Source: Liolophura sinensis
Lineage: Eukaryota; Mollusca; Polyplacophora; Chitonida; Chitonidae
Reading direction: 5' to 3'
Assembly (NCBI RefSeq): GCF_032854445.1
Contig: NC_088300.1
Location: forward strand, 79,029,084 to 79,089,083
Length of the DNA stretch: 60,000 nucleotides
The notes below the pieces were generated by a model, which was given only the letters and a program-made list of their open reading frames with translations, ran no database searches and had not been told where the DNA came from. This document shows positions 1 through 12,600 of this stretch, one piece after another. Each line of letters opens with the position of its first letter. Position 1 is the first letter of the stretch. The translations under genes were made by a program, and so were the position numbers.

Positions 1-565
1 TTAATCTAATAGAAGCTTTTGTTGGATTAATACAATATGTGGGTTATATTTATTTTCAACAGAATATCCTGTTGATCTAATAGAATCTTCTGTTAAATTA
101 ATAGAATAGGTGTGTTATATTTAACAAGAAAATGTACTGCAATAGCAGGATACATTCTAGCATCATTCAGACAACAGACTTTCTGTTAAAATTAACATAC
201 ACATCACCTACAAATGCACATTAGAACCACGTACCCACTAAATGAAACATGCATTGGTCTATAGTCTACAGCTCATTCACTACTTCTAGGGGCTTTTTCC
301 GTACACTGTACAGGTTTTGTCAAATAGCACACATAAATACATGTACAGTCTGAATGTTAGACGTCAAATTTCTTTTCATCAACATGCAAGTCCAAAAGTT
401 TCAATAATGGCAACACCAAGGCCTTTACCAGACTCATGGTGTAACAGTTCAACTGCTGATTCCTGTACCTCATGAATTCATCTTAACGCTTGCACGGGTA
501 CAAAGGGTACACGGTCCAAACACAGTGAAAGCAGTTTGGGTAGCGGACATCAGCTACATACTTAC
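1..565. other. RTK intron after the catalytic-loop exon, no feature found
   Basis: AT-rich sequence. Two diverged copies of a roughly 60-bp unit with TCTAATAGAA lie at about 8-120. No DFG-type exon or other coding signal was found on either strand. Confidence 0.5.
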
Positions 566-675
566 ATACAGTTCCTTGTGGCCAAGTCTTTATGCTGAAG
601 GCCACGGCTAGACAGGAATTCCATTCCTTCGGCGATCTGTAAAGCATATTCCAGTAGCTCATTGTGCTGTATGTC
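566..675 (-). CDS. RTK exon 19: kinase alpha-E and catalytic loop
   Basis: Acceptor TCCTGCAG|GACATA, donor ACTGTAT|GTAAGT, phase 0 to 2. Encodes [20 protein letters not shown] and [10 protein letters not shown]. This is the tyrosine kinase catalytic loop, with Asp 1036 and Asn 1041 kept and HRD changed to HKD. The Cys-Met after the Asn matches MET-family receptors. The next exon (DFG, activation loop) is not within positions 1-565. Confidence 0.9.
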
Positions 676-3600
676 CTGCAATAAACAAACACTGCCATAC
701 ACAATATGCCTTTTTCTGACGAATCAGAAACATATTCTAACACGTCATTTTAATAACTGCAAATGTTTCCTTACATTATGAAGTCCTCTTGAGTGCGGAA
801 AATCATTCAACACATGGTGTTTTTGTAAAGTTTATTTTAAAAGGTCAGTTCAGTGTTTATCTAAAGCAACCAGAGTTTGAACCTTTATTTGAACTCTCAA
901 CGCATCGATGATACACTGAAAATTTTCATTATTGACTTTTTGCGGTGTGTGTAAGATGAGAAATTCTTCAATTTCGCTAAATTCAAAGATAACCGCCAAA
1001 ATAATGAAACAGTCATGTCCAATTTGAAGAGAGTTCGGCATCTAACCCCCATGTATATTTGAGGCCTGTTTGGCTCGCCTAGGCCTATTCATTCCTGAGA
1101 TATTCAGCAAACAAGGAAGGTGTGACGGACGAACTAGCAAACGTACATGACGACAAAAACACCTTCCGGCCATGATGTGCGTAGACCTAAATGCAAAGGA
1201 TTTGACTTCCATAATGGATACAACATAAGAAATAAACTTTTATTACAAACCCAAAACCAAACAACCAAAAACAACCCCAATACAGTGACGGTATTATCGT
1301 TTCATCGTATAATATTGCCCGAAGATGACACAAACAATGTCACGATGGGATGTCCAGGGTTCGTACAAGTATATGAAAATGAAATTCAAGGAGTTTTCAA
1401 GAAGTTTTCCAGGAGTTTTTTTGTCATTTTCAAGGTTAGTTTAAACATACCATGGTGTAAATTATAGACTATAGTTTAAGTCTAAATTAAAGATGCTTTA
1501 ATTTGCATGCATGTATATTGAATAGTATGCTTTCTTTTACAAGAAATATCTGTCCTGCACCTCTGTAATGCAACACATTCTTTGACCCAGCCTTGGCTAT
1601 GTTAAAAAGACGAACGGCATATATCATTATGCAGGGTTTCCTCTGGGTCAGTACTTCTTTTAGCAAGTCACTTTAGCCACTCATCAGATTTTGTAGTAAA
1701 TGCTATTTTTCTTTAGCGATATTTTCTAAGCGGCCATGACTCTTGTTGGTCTCCTTCTGCAATTCCTTTTTATCTGCCTTGGTGTATCTGCTAGAATCAG
1801 TTTGATCTCTTCTAGCTATACCTGGAGTTTATCAAAGGTTACACTTGGAACAATTGCCCTCAAAATAATGGACTAATCCTTGGCAGCATGTTTTTGTTTT
1901 TTGAAAAAAAAATGAATCCCTTTTTCAATATATCTGCGCGATCCTAGTAAAATCTAATTCCCTCTATCAGAAAAATTTGGTACGAAATTAATTTGTACAT
2001 TCAGTTTATTTAAATGCAACATTATGATCAGTACATTGGAGTAACAGTCTGACAGGAGAAAAACCAGATGGCGTACACATTTATGTAACGGCACATATTC
2101 TGAAACATTTAATTTACTTCGGATAAAAAAAAAATAGTTTATTAAGTGGGAAAGTTTAAATTTTTCATGGGAGGTAACTTCATTTACAGGTGTAAATGTG
2201 TTGTTGTTCTTTCTCCGAGATGAGGCCGTTTCAAATGAAAGTAAGTAGATTATTTTCATTACAAAAATTGCGAAAATCTGCTAAAAACCACAGAAAGCTC
2301 TTGTGGTAGATTTTGTACAACGTTTGTATTTTTCCTTAAGTAAATAAATTTGTCGCCCAAAACATTCGCATTTTTTCAAATTTTATCGCCATTTAAAAAA
2401 AAACTGCCCTGATTACGGGAGAATTACCTGCAAGCTCCCGATATACAGACTCATATACAGAGGTCAGCAGACAATATTTAAGCTCGGGACAAACTAAGAT
2501 TTTCAAGGAGTTTCCAGGAGTATTTGTCTTTTTTAAGGACTTTCAAGTACTTGAAAATGAAATTGTACTTTCAAGCAGTTTCAAAAGTTTCAAGGACCGT
2601 GCGCACCCTGGATGTCGCTTTGACCCATCGCTTTGTGTCAACGTTCAGTTGCTTCTTGTCAACGCCGGACGTTATTTTAGGATGAAGCAATTGAGCAATG
2701 GTACGATGATGGCCCCATTCATTTTCCGTAGTGAGTATTCTGGTGTGTAGATGACTTACGATTTGAGGGTTGACGATATACTCCTTCAGAGAGCGATTGC
2801 TCATGTGATGATACAGGAAGTAAGCCCTTGTCTTGTCAAAGCCTACACCTAGTAGTTCCAGAACATTCGGGTGTATGTGCCCACGGAAGTACACGGCCTG
2901 CTTGAGGGCTTGCTTTGCCCAGGGGGGCACAGGAGCGTTCTCTGTACAACCACAACAATCAGCATTAGGTATAGTCATTCTGTTATAGCATTTCTCAACA
3001 TCTGTTATAACAGGCTTATTTGTTATCGGCAGCGAAAGTTCAGTGTGCAGTATGCCATATTTACTTGACGATGACGATATAAAATATGGGAATCTGCATG
3101 GCAATACTGATATTAATACCATAAATGTTGTTTGATTCAGAGGACTAAGTATGATAACCTTATGATAGAGACAATCACCTCCTTTACACAATCTAGGCAT
3201 TCATACACCACACACCACGCACTCATATACCTGGTGCAATCACATACCTAGTACAGGCTGTGCATTCAAATACCCGGCACAGCCTGTGCATTCACATGCC
3301 TGGTACAGCCTGTGCATTCACATATCTGGTACACCTTTTGCATTCACATACTTGGTGCAGCCTGTGCATTCACATACCCGGTACAGCCTGTGCATTCACA
3401 TACCTGGCACACCTTGGACATTCACATGTCTGATACCGCCTCTGGATTCACATACCTGGCACAGCTTGTGCATTCACATACCAGGTACAGCCTGTGCATT
3501 CACATACCTGGCACAGCTTGTGCATTCACATTACCGGTACAGCCTGTGTATTGACATACCTGGCACACCTTGTACATTCACACACCCGACCAGCCTGTGT

Positions 3601-6600
3601 ATTTACATACCTGACACAGCCTGTGCATTCACACATCTGGTACAGTTTGTACATTCACATACCTGGTACAGTCTGTACATTCACATACCTGGCAAAGCTT
3701 TGCATTCACATTACCGGTACAGCCTGAGCATTGACATACCTGACACACCTTGTACATTCACATGCCTAGTACAGTCTGTGCATTGACATACCTGGTACAG
3801 CCTGTGCATTCACATACCTGGTACAGTCTGTGCATTCACATACCTGCTACTGCCTGTGCATTCACATACCTGGTACAGCATGTGCATTCACATACCTGGT
3901 ACAGCCTGTGCATTCACATACCTGGCAAAGCTTTGCATTCACATTACCAGTACAGCCTGTGCATTGACATACCTGGCACACCTTGTACATTCACATGCCT
4001 AGTACAGTCTGTGCATTCACATGTTTGGTACAGCATGTGCATTCACATACCTGGTACAGCGTGTGCATTCACATACCTGGTACAGCTTGTGCATTCACAT
4101 ACCTGGTACAACCTGTGCATTCACATACTTGGTACAGCCTGTGCATTCACATACCTGGTATAGCCTGTGCATTCACATACCAGGTACAGCCTGTGCATTC
4201 ACATACCTGGCACAGCGTGTGCATTCACATACCTGGTACAGCATGTGCATTCACATACTTGGTACAGCCTGTGCATTCACATACTTGGTACAGCCTGTGC
4301 ATTCACATACCTGGTACATCCTGTGCATTCACATACCTGGCACAGCGTGTGCATTCACATACCTGGTACAGCCTGTGCATTCACATACTTTGTACAGCCT
4401 GTCCATTCATATACCAGGTACAGCCTGTCCATTCACATACCAGGTACAGCCTGTGCATTCACATACCTGGCACAGCTTGTGCATTCACATTACCGGTACA
4501 GCCTGTGCATTCACATACCTGGCACACCTTGTACATTCACATGCCTAGTACAGCCTGTGCATTGACATACCTGGTACAGCATGTGCATTCACACACCCGA
4601 CCAGCCTGTGTATTTACATACCTGACACAGCCTGTGCATTCACACATCTGGTACAGTTTGTACATTCACATACCTGGTACAGTCTGTACATTCACATACT
4701 TGGCACAGCTGTGCATTGGTATACTTGGTACAGACTGTACATTCACATACCTGATACAGCGTGTGCATTCACATACCAGGTACAGCGTGTGCATTCACAT
4801 ACTTGGTACAGCCTGTGCATTCACATACCTGGCACAGCTTGTGCATTCACATACCCGGTACAGCCTGTGCATTCACATACCTGGCACACCTTGTACATTC
4901 ACATGCCTAGTAGAGCCTGTGCATTGACATACCTGGTACTTGGTACAGACTGTACATTCACACACCTGATACAGCGTGTGCATTCACATAACAGGTACAG
5001 CGTGTGCATTCACATACTTGGTACAGCCTGTGCATTCACATACCTGGCACAGCATGTGCATTCACACACCCGACCAGCCTGTGTATTTACATACCTGACA
5101 CAGCCTGTACATTCACACATCTGGTAAGTTCTGTACATTCACATACCTGGTACAGTCTGTACATTCACATACCTGGCACAGCTTGTGCATTGGTATACTT
5201 GGTACAGACTGTACATTCACATACCTGATACAGCGTGTGCATTCACATACCTGATACAGCGTGTGCATTCACATACCTGGCACAGCTTGTGCATTGGTAT
5301 ACTTGGTACATACTGTACATTCACACACCTGATACAGCGTGTACATTCACATACCTGGTACAGCGTGTGCATTTACATACCTGGTACAGCGTGTACATTC
5401 ACATACCTGGTACAGCCTGTGCATTCACATACTTGGTACAGCATGTGCATTCACACACCTTGTACAGCCTGTGCATTCACATACCTGGTACAGTGCATAC
5501 ATACACATACTTGGCACAGCTTGTGCATTGGTATACCTGGTACAGCCTATACATTCACACACCTGGAACAGCTTGTTTATTCACATACCTGGTACAGCCT
5601 GTCCATTCACATGCCTGGTACAGCCTTTGCATTCACATACCTGGTACAGCCTGTGCATTCACATACCTGGCACAGCCTGTGTATTGGTATACTTGGTACA
5701 GGCTGTACATTCACACACCTGATATAGGCTGTACATTCACATGCGTCCTACAGCTTGTGCATTCACATACCTGGCACACCTTGTGCATTCACATACCTGG
5801 TGTAGCCTGTGCATTGACGTACCTGGCACAGCCTGTGCATACATATACTTGGTACAGGTTGCGCATTCACATACCTTGCACAGCGTTTACAAATGCTTTG
5901 ATGGTTAGCTTAGTGCCCGGTGACACAGGAGATTGATTGGTAAACTGTCCGTCAATGATCCTTGCAAGTTCACCTGTAACGGAACATTCGGACATGTATT
6001 CAGGAAAATCCTACGTACTCCTTTCACCCTAAACTGGGTTCGTCAAACTTCGTCACACTCACGTATTATAAATTTCCAAATTATCATTCTGACGCGTAAC
6101 AAATTCCCGCCTTACAACAGGGTGATCACCATTCTGCCCCATATGGCTGTATAACCTCTTACCATAGTATCGTGTAACTTATCACAGAATACTGACAGGT
6201 GACTTACTTCAGGTAGCCTCGAAGATAAAAGCACCGCTGACAAAAGCAACGCGGTTTTATTTAAACCCACCAAACGAATCCATAGACGGAAAATAAAACA
6301 AGATATTTGATACTTGTTATAGAGTCTTTTAATAATGTGACTTCGCCACTATCTAAAATTTGGCCCTTCAGATTAAGCAGCTTTCCCCTAATGACGCTCC
6401 GAAAACTATAAGAACTACCACTGTCCGACATAAAACAGTTATCTAATGCTTTTTCGTAAAGCAAATAAAAATTCACCATCCGAAGTGTCTCCTACATCCC
6501 ACTCAATCATGCTTAAAGGCGGCAGATAATTATAATAGCCAGAATTGTTCAGCATGGCAGGCATGTGCTATCAACCACTTTCTTCAGGGGTGTTATAGCA

Positions 6601-9600
6601 TGTGAACTATAATGTTTTGTCTGAGGCTTTTGTCCGAGGGGTTCAGTTTGTCAGGCGGAGATATAGTTCTAATGGCGACGTCATTTTATAGCTGGATTTT
6701 TAGACAGCCCAGCTTATTTGCGTGTAACGTAGGGCGGCTACGGGATGCAAACAAATCGTGTCTTAATCCCAATCATTTGGCAAGGAAGGAATTTAAACCT
6801 ACCTTTCTTGGTACAGATTTTGCCAGGTGTAAAGAACTCTTTGTCCACTTTTGCGTTCATAACCCCTTCTTGTGTGAGATTGTCCAGGCGGTCAAACAGG
6901 GACGTTGGGTGTGGGATAGGAGGCAGCTCCGGTCTTATCTTTTGGTTATCTGACAATATCCAAACACACCCACTATGTATGTATGTATGTATCTATGTAT
7001 GTATGCGATTATGCCAAACAGAAGAATATTTCACCTATATGACTGGGTGAAACCCATAAAATGCAGATGGTGACTAAGGTAATGCAGATGGTGACTAAGG
7101 TAATATTGATGGTGACTTAGGGGATACAGATGGTGATTTAAGTAATACAGGTGGTGACTAAAGTAATATTGATGGTGACTTAGGGGATACAGATGATGAT
7201 TTAGGTAATACAGGTGGTTACTAAGGTAATATTGATGGTGACTTAGGGGATACAGATGGTGATTTAGGTAATACAGGTGGTGACTAAGGTAATATTGATG
7301 GTGACTTAGGGGATACAGATGATGATTTAGGTAATACAGGTGGTGACTAAGGTAATATTGATGGTGACTTAGGGGATACAGATGGTGATTTAGGTAATAC
7401 AGGTGGTGACTAAAGTATAATCCAGATGGCGACTAAGGTGATACAGATGTTGAATAAGTTAATATTGATGGTGGTTTAGGTAATACTTTTATAACCAGCT
7501 CGCGTCAGGCGACGCTTACTGTAAGTGCGAGAGGATTTCTTTGGGGAGCACTCGCTTTACTAAACTCACAGACACCATCAAGTTCAAATAGACTTGTGTT
7601 GTTTATTTTCCGAACACAACAAACCTGAATTACGACGTCCCTGACAGTGGCGTTCATCTCTCGCTCTCCACGGGTCTCACAAAAGCTTTTTTTGCAGCTA
7701 TCCCTAGGCACGTGACCATACGTCACTGCTAAATAATAACAATGCCATGTGGAGGCTTATCCTAATAGCCACTGGCTGGCAATGCACGTACTGCATAGAC
7801 TAACAGTAACAAACTTTAGTCAAATGATTATCAAAGTAAAAAAAAATATACTCCATACAATAGCGAGTATTACAATACAGATCGTGACTAAGGTATAACC
7901 CAGATGGTGACTAAGGTGATGCAGATGGTGACTAAGTTAATATTGATGGCGATTTAGGTAATAGAGATGGTGACTAAGGTAATGTTGATGATGACTTAGG
8001 TAATACAGATGGTGACTAAGGTAATATTAATGGTGGTGATATTGATGCTTGATGGTGGTTGTAGTTCACGGGAAGTGTGGAGGCGGGGTTCATCTATGTT
8101 CATCTTCTGTCCGAGACTGGGGTGCTAGTGCCTCATATGTCTTAGTAACTGGAAGATGAAAACCTTGACCACTCCGCCATGATCCACCCGACTTTTGACT
8201 GGATAATGCTCATGGTGACTCAGCTAATAATCATGATAAAAGTGATGATGACTCCAATAATATTGATAATGACTTGGGTAATGTTGATATTGGTTAGAGT
8301 TACAGACTTGGGTAATGTTGATAATGACTTAGGTAAAAATTATGATAATGATTCAGATAATGTTGATAATGACTTAGGTAATGTTGATAATACCTTTGGT
8401 ATGTTGCTAATGACTTGGGTAATGATGACGACGACACAGATAATGTTGATAATGACTATAGTAGTGATGTCTTACAGCTTTCCATAGATCCGGGTCGTGT
8501 CGGCCTGCACCCTGGCACTGAGGGACGACGAATTCTTCCCTTGCGGCATTTCCGCACCACGATCGCCACTATGATCAGGATGAACAAACCCGCTATGCCC
8601 GCCATTATGCCAATGAACTCTTTCGACTTGTAGAATCGTATGTAGTGTAGCTGACCAACCATAACTTGGAGAAAACCAACTTTTACCTAAGGGAGGAAGA
8701 TAATATTAAATATATGCGCCACGTAAACAGTTAATATGAATAAGTTATACAAGTGCATATATTTTTGGAATGTTCAAAAGAAGATCGTTTATTGGTTTCT
8801 TCTCTGACTTTCTGGTACGGTAATTCAAAGAATAGAACAAGAAATACGTTGTACCCGGAATAAAGAGGTGTTGGGTAGTATGTAACCGCAACCACTCCGT
8901 CCACAGCAGCAAGGATTGCCACTGGCACCTGGATGTTTTCTCATACCAAATCAACATATATGTCACCTTACATTTTCATAACAATTTGTAAGTTGTAATA
9001 CAAGTAAAATATTTAACGTCGGGGGTTGAGGTGTTCAAGCTAGATGATCACGTGACGACCGAGGTGACGGCCAGGACTGGGTGATCATCCAGCTTGGACA
9101 CCGAAACCAAAGGCGGTAACTGAACTACACAGTGGTTCATTGTTTGGCAAGAGTCATTCGTTTCATGAAATCGCCGTTTAAGCGACTAAGTCGGACGAAT
9201 TTTTCTAAATAATAAAATTCACCTCAGTTAATACGTATGTGACGAACATGTATAGACTTGTAAATCTATGTATTTTGTAATATGTTAGCGATATTGATGT
9301 GGTCGTAAATGAAGCTCTTATGGTGCCGTGACAACCTACATAGGTTTACCACCTTTTTTTTTTTTACCACCCAATGAGTTTATAGGTACCCAATAAGTTA
9401 ACCTACACTAGCCTGAAAGAATGTTACAAATTTCTCTGTTTATATAGCCTTCAAGCACTTTTTACCAGCAGAGGTTGGTCTATTAAGAGACTCACGGAAA
9501 ATGATATTTCTCAACACGGCAATTTCTCTGAAAAAATACCACAGGGAAAAAAAAAAAAAAACAGCAATGTACTATGTAACGCTTTAAGTAAATAATTTAG

Positions 9601-12600
9601 TGCAGATACATGAAACAGCTCATTTCGAAACTTTAACAGATATTTTCGGATTATTGCAAACAACAGATTTGTTTGAAAAAATAAATCCAGCAGGTCGAAT
9701 ATTGAATCACCTGTACATGCTTATCTTGTTTTAAATCGTTGGGGCAGAGGACGTTATGCTCGTTGTTGAAAAGTGTCAGTACCGAGAAAAGATAGTACGA
9801 TGGTGTGATGATGGCCTTCCCGGCTTTCCCAGAAGGGTGTGACTGGACAGGCTTTCGAGTGCTTATACTAGCAGTAGCATACGCAATAGCCCAGATGGTA
9901 GAGATCTGGACTACGGACATAGAGTTCCGATATTAAATCCCGATGAGTGAGGCAGCCAATTTTCAAATTGAACACCTGGTATACGTCACTTTGCGTTTGG
10001 TTACTGTATACAGAGTTACCTACCATATGGCGTGTGGTTACTGTATACAGTCACTTACCATATAAGGTTGGTTACTGTATACAAAATCACATACAGTGTT
10101 GGTTAGCGTATATAAAGTAACCTACCACACAGCGTTAGTGGTCTGCCAACAACTTGCGGATGGTCGTGGTTTCACCTGGGCTCTGTCTGGTTTCCTCGCG
10201 CGTACTATCATGCTGGTCGCGGTCGTATAAATGAAATATTCTTGAGTAGGGCGTGAAACACAAACCAAATAAATAAATAAATACAATCATGTAAATATAG
10301 CATTGGTTACTATGTATAGTAACGACTGTATAGAAAAAACTTACCATTTAGCATTTGCTATATGGAGTCGCATCCCAAATATAGACGGATATTGCATGTA
10401 GATTCCCACGCCACATGAATGTTGTAGAATACAACATTGTGTAAAGTCACCTACCATAACGTTAACGGTGTCTGTGACGTTCAATTGAGCATCGTTCGGC
10501 AGGGATTGAGGAGGCACACACACAATCTGACTCCCGGACAATAGACTGATTACACAAATCTCACTCCCCACCTTCACACTGTAGTCCGTCTGTTTGGCGG
10601 CCATAGTCAAGTTGAAGCCCTGAAGAGAATCCAGCTACACATGTGTATGACAGACAAGAAATCCAGGCAGCGGTGTGACCAGTCACGAGTGATACTCATA
10701 AAGCACCACGCATGCTACCGCTGGTAACTAACCTCTTATGGGCAATCCTTTTCTCTGTTCTAGGTAAGTCAAACACGGCATCATTGATACACACGTTTGA
10801 TTAATCAAAATTTTGCTCTCATAGATGGGCGTGATTCAATAATCAACATTCTGCTATTTAGTTCTCTCCGTGATAGAAAGGACAACAGGGCACTGCAGTA
10901 TATATCATGAGGTTTTAGTATTCGGTTCTCTCCGTGACAGAAAGGATGACAGGGCACTACAGTATATATCATGAGGTTTTAGTATTCGGTTCTCTCCGTG
11001 ATAGAAAGGGCAACAAGGCACTGCAGTATATATCATGAGGTTTTAATATTCGGTTCTCTCCGTGACAGAAAGGATGACAGGGCACTACAGTATATATCAT
11101 GAGGTTTTAGTATTCGGTTCTCTCCGTGACAGAAAGGACGACAAGGCACTACAGTATATATCCTGAGGTTTTAGTATTCGGTTCTCTCCGTGATAGAAAG
11201 GGCAACAGGGCACTGCAGTATATATCATGAGGTTTTAGTATTCGGTTCTCTCCGTGACAGAAAGGATGACAGGGCACTGCAGTATATATCATGAGGTTTT
11301 AGTATTCGGTTCTCTCCGTGATAGAAAGGGCAACAGGGCACTGCAGTATATATCATGAGGTTTTAGTATTCGGTTCTCTCCGTGACAGAAAGGACGACAG
11401 GGCACTGCAGTATATATCATGAGGTTTTAGTATTCGGTTCTCTCCGTGATAGAAAGGGCAACAGGGCACTGCAGTATATATCATGAGGTTTTAGTATTCG
11501 GTTCTCTCCGTGACAGAAAGGATGACAGGGCACTGCAGTATATATCATGAGGTTTTAGTGTTCAGTTCTCTCCGTGACAGAAAGGACGACAATATATATC
11601 ATGAGGTTTTAGTATTCAATTCTCTCCGTGACAGAAAGGGCACTACAGTATATATCATGAGGTTTTAGTATTCGGTTCTGTCCGTGACAGAAAGAACGAT
11701 AGGGCACTACAGTAAATATCCTGAGGTTCTAGCATTCAGTTGTCTCCGTGATAGAAAGGACGATAGGGCACTACAGTAAACTTCATCAGATTTTTGTACT
11801 CAGTTCTCTCCATTACAGAAAGGACGACAGGGCACTACAGTAAATATCGTGAGGCTTTTTTGTACTCAATTTTTTCTGTCACAGAAAGGACGACAAGGCC
11901 AGTTACTTCCGTGGCAGAACAAAGGACATGGCGATAGTATGTCGTGAGGTTTTAGTAGTCAGTTATTTCCGTAACAGAACAGAAGACATGGCGATAGTAT
12001 GTCGTGAGGTTTTAGCATTCAGTTACTTCCGCGACAGAATAGAGGACATGGCGATAGTATGTCGTGAGGTTTTAGTGGTCAGTTACTTCCTTGATAGAAT
12101 AGAAGACATGGCAAAAGTATGTCGTCGGATTTTAGTGGTCAGTTACTTCCGTGATAGAATAGAAGACATGGCAAAAGTATGTCGTCGGATTTTAGTGGTC
12201 AGTTACTTCCGTGACAGAATAGAGGACATAGCGATAGTATGTCGTGAGGTTTTAGTGGTCAGTTACTTCCGTGACAGAATAGAGGACATAGCGATAGTAT
12301 GTCGTGAGGTTTTAGTGGTCAGTTACTTCCGTGACAGAATAGAAGACATGGCAAAAGTATGTCGTGAGGTTTTAGTGGTCAGTTACTTCTGTGACAGAAT
12401 AGAGGACATGACGATAGTATGTCGTGAGGTTTTAGTGGTCAGTTACTTCCGTGACAGAATAGAGGACATGGCGATAGTATGTCGTGAGGTTTTAGTGGTC
12501 AGTTACTTCCGTGACAGAATAGAGGACATGGCGATGGTATGTCGATAGTAGTTATCTATTTTCCCACCATGGCTATATATAAATTCTCCCGCTCTGAGTG

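Noticed and set aside
3208-5890. CRISPR-like array
   Set aside because: The units are contiguous with no unique spacers, in a eukaryotic intron, and there are no cas genes.
3286-5936. Series of long Cys/His-rich plus-strand ORFs (up to 314 codons)
   Set aside because: They are readings of a 26-bp tandem repeat that is open in all three frames, inside an intron of the opposite-strand gene. No domain and no splice context.
11928-12548. 206-codon ORF of 20-residue repeats
   Set aside because: It comes from a 60-bp minisatellite related to the non-coding 64-bp array beside it.
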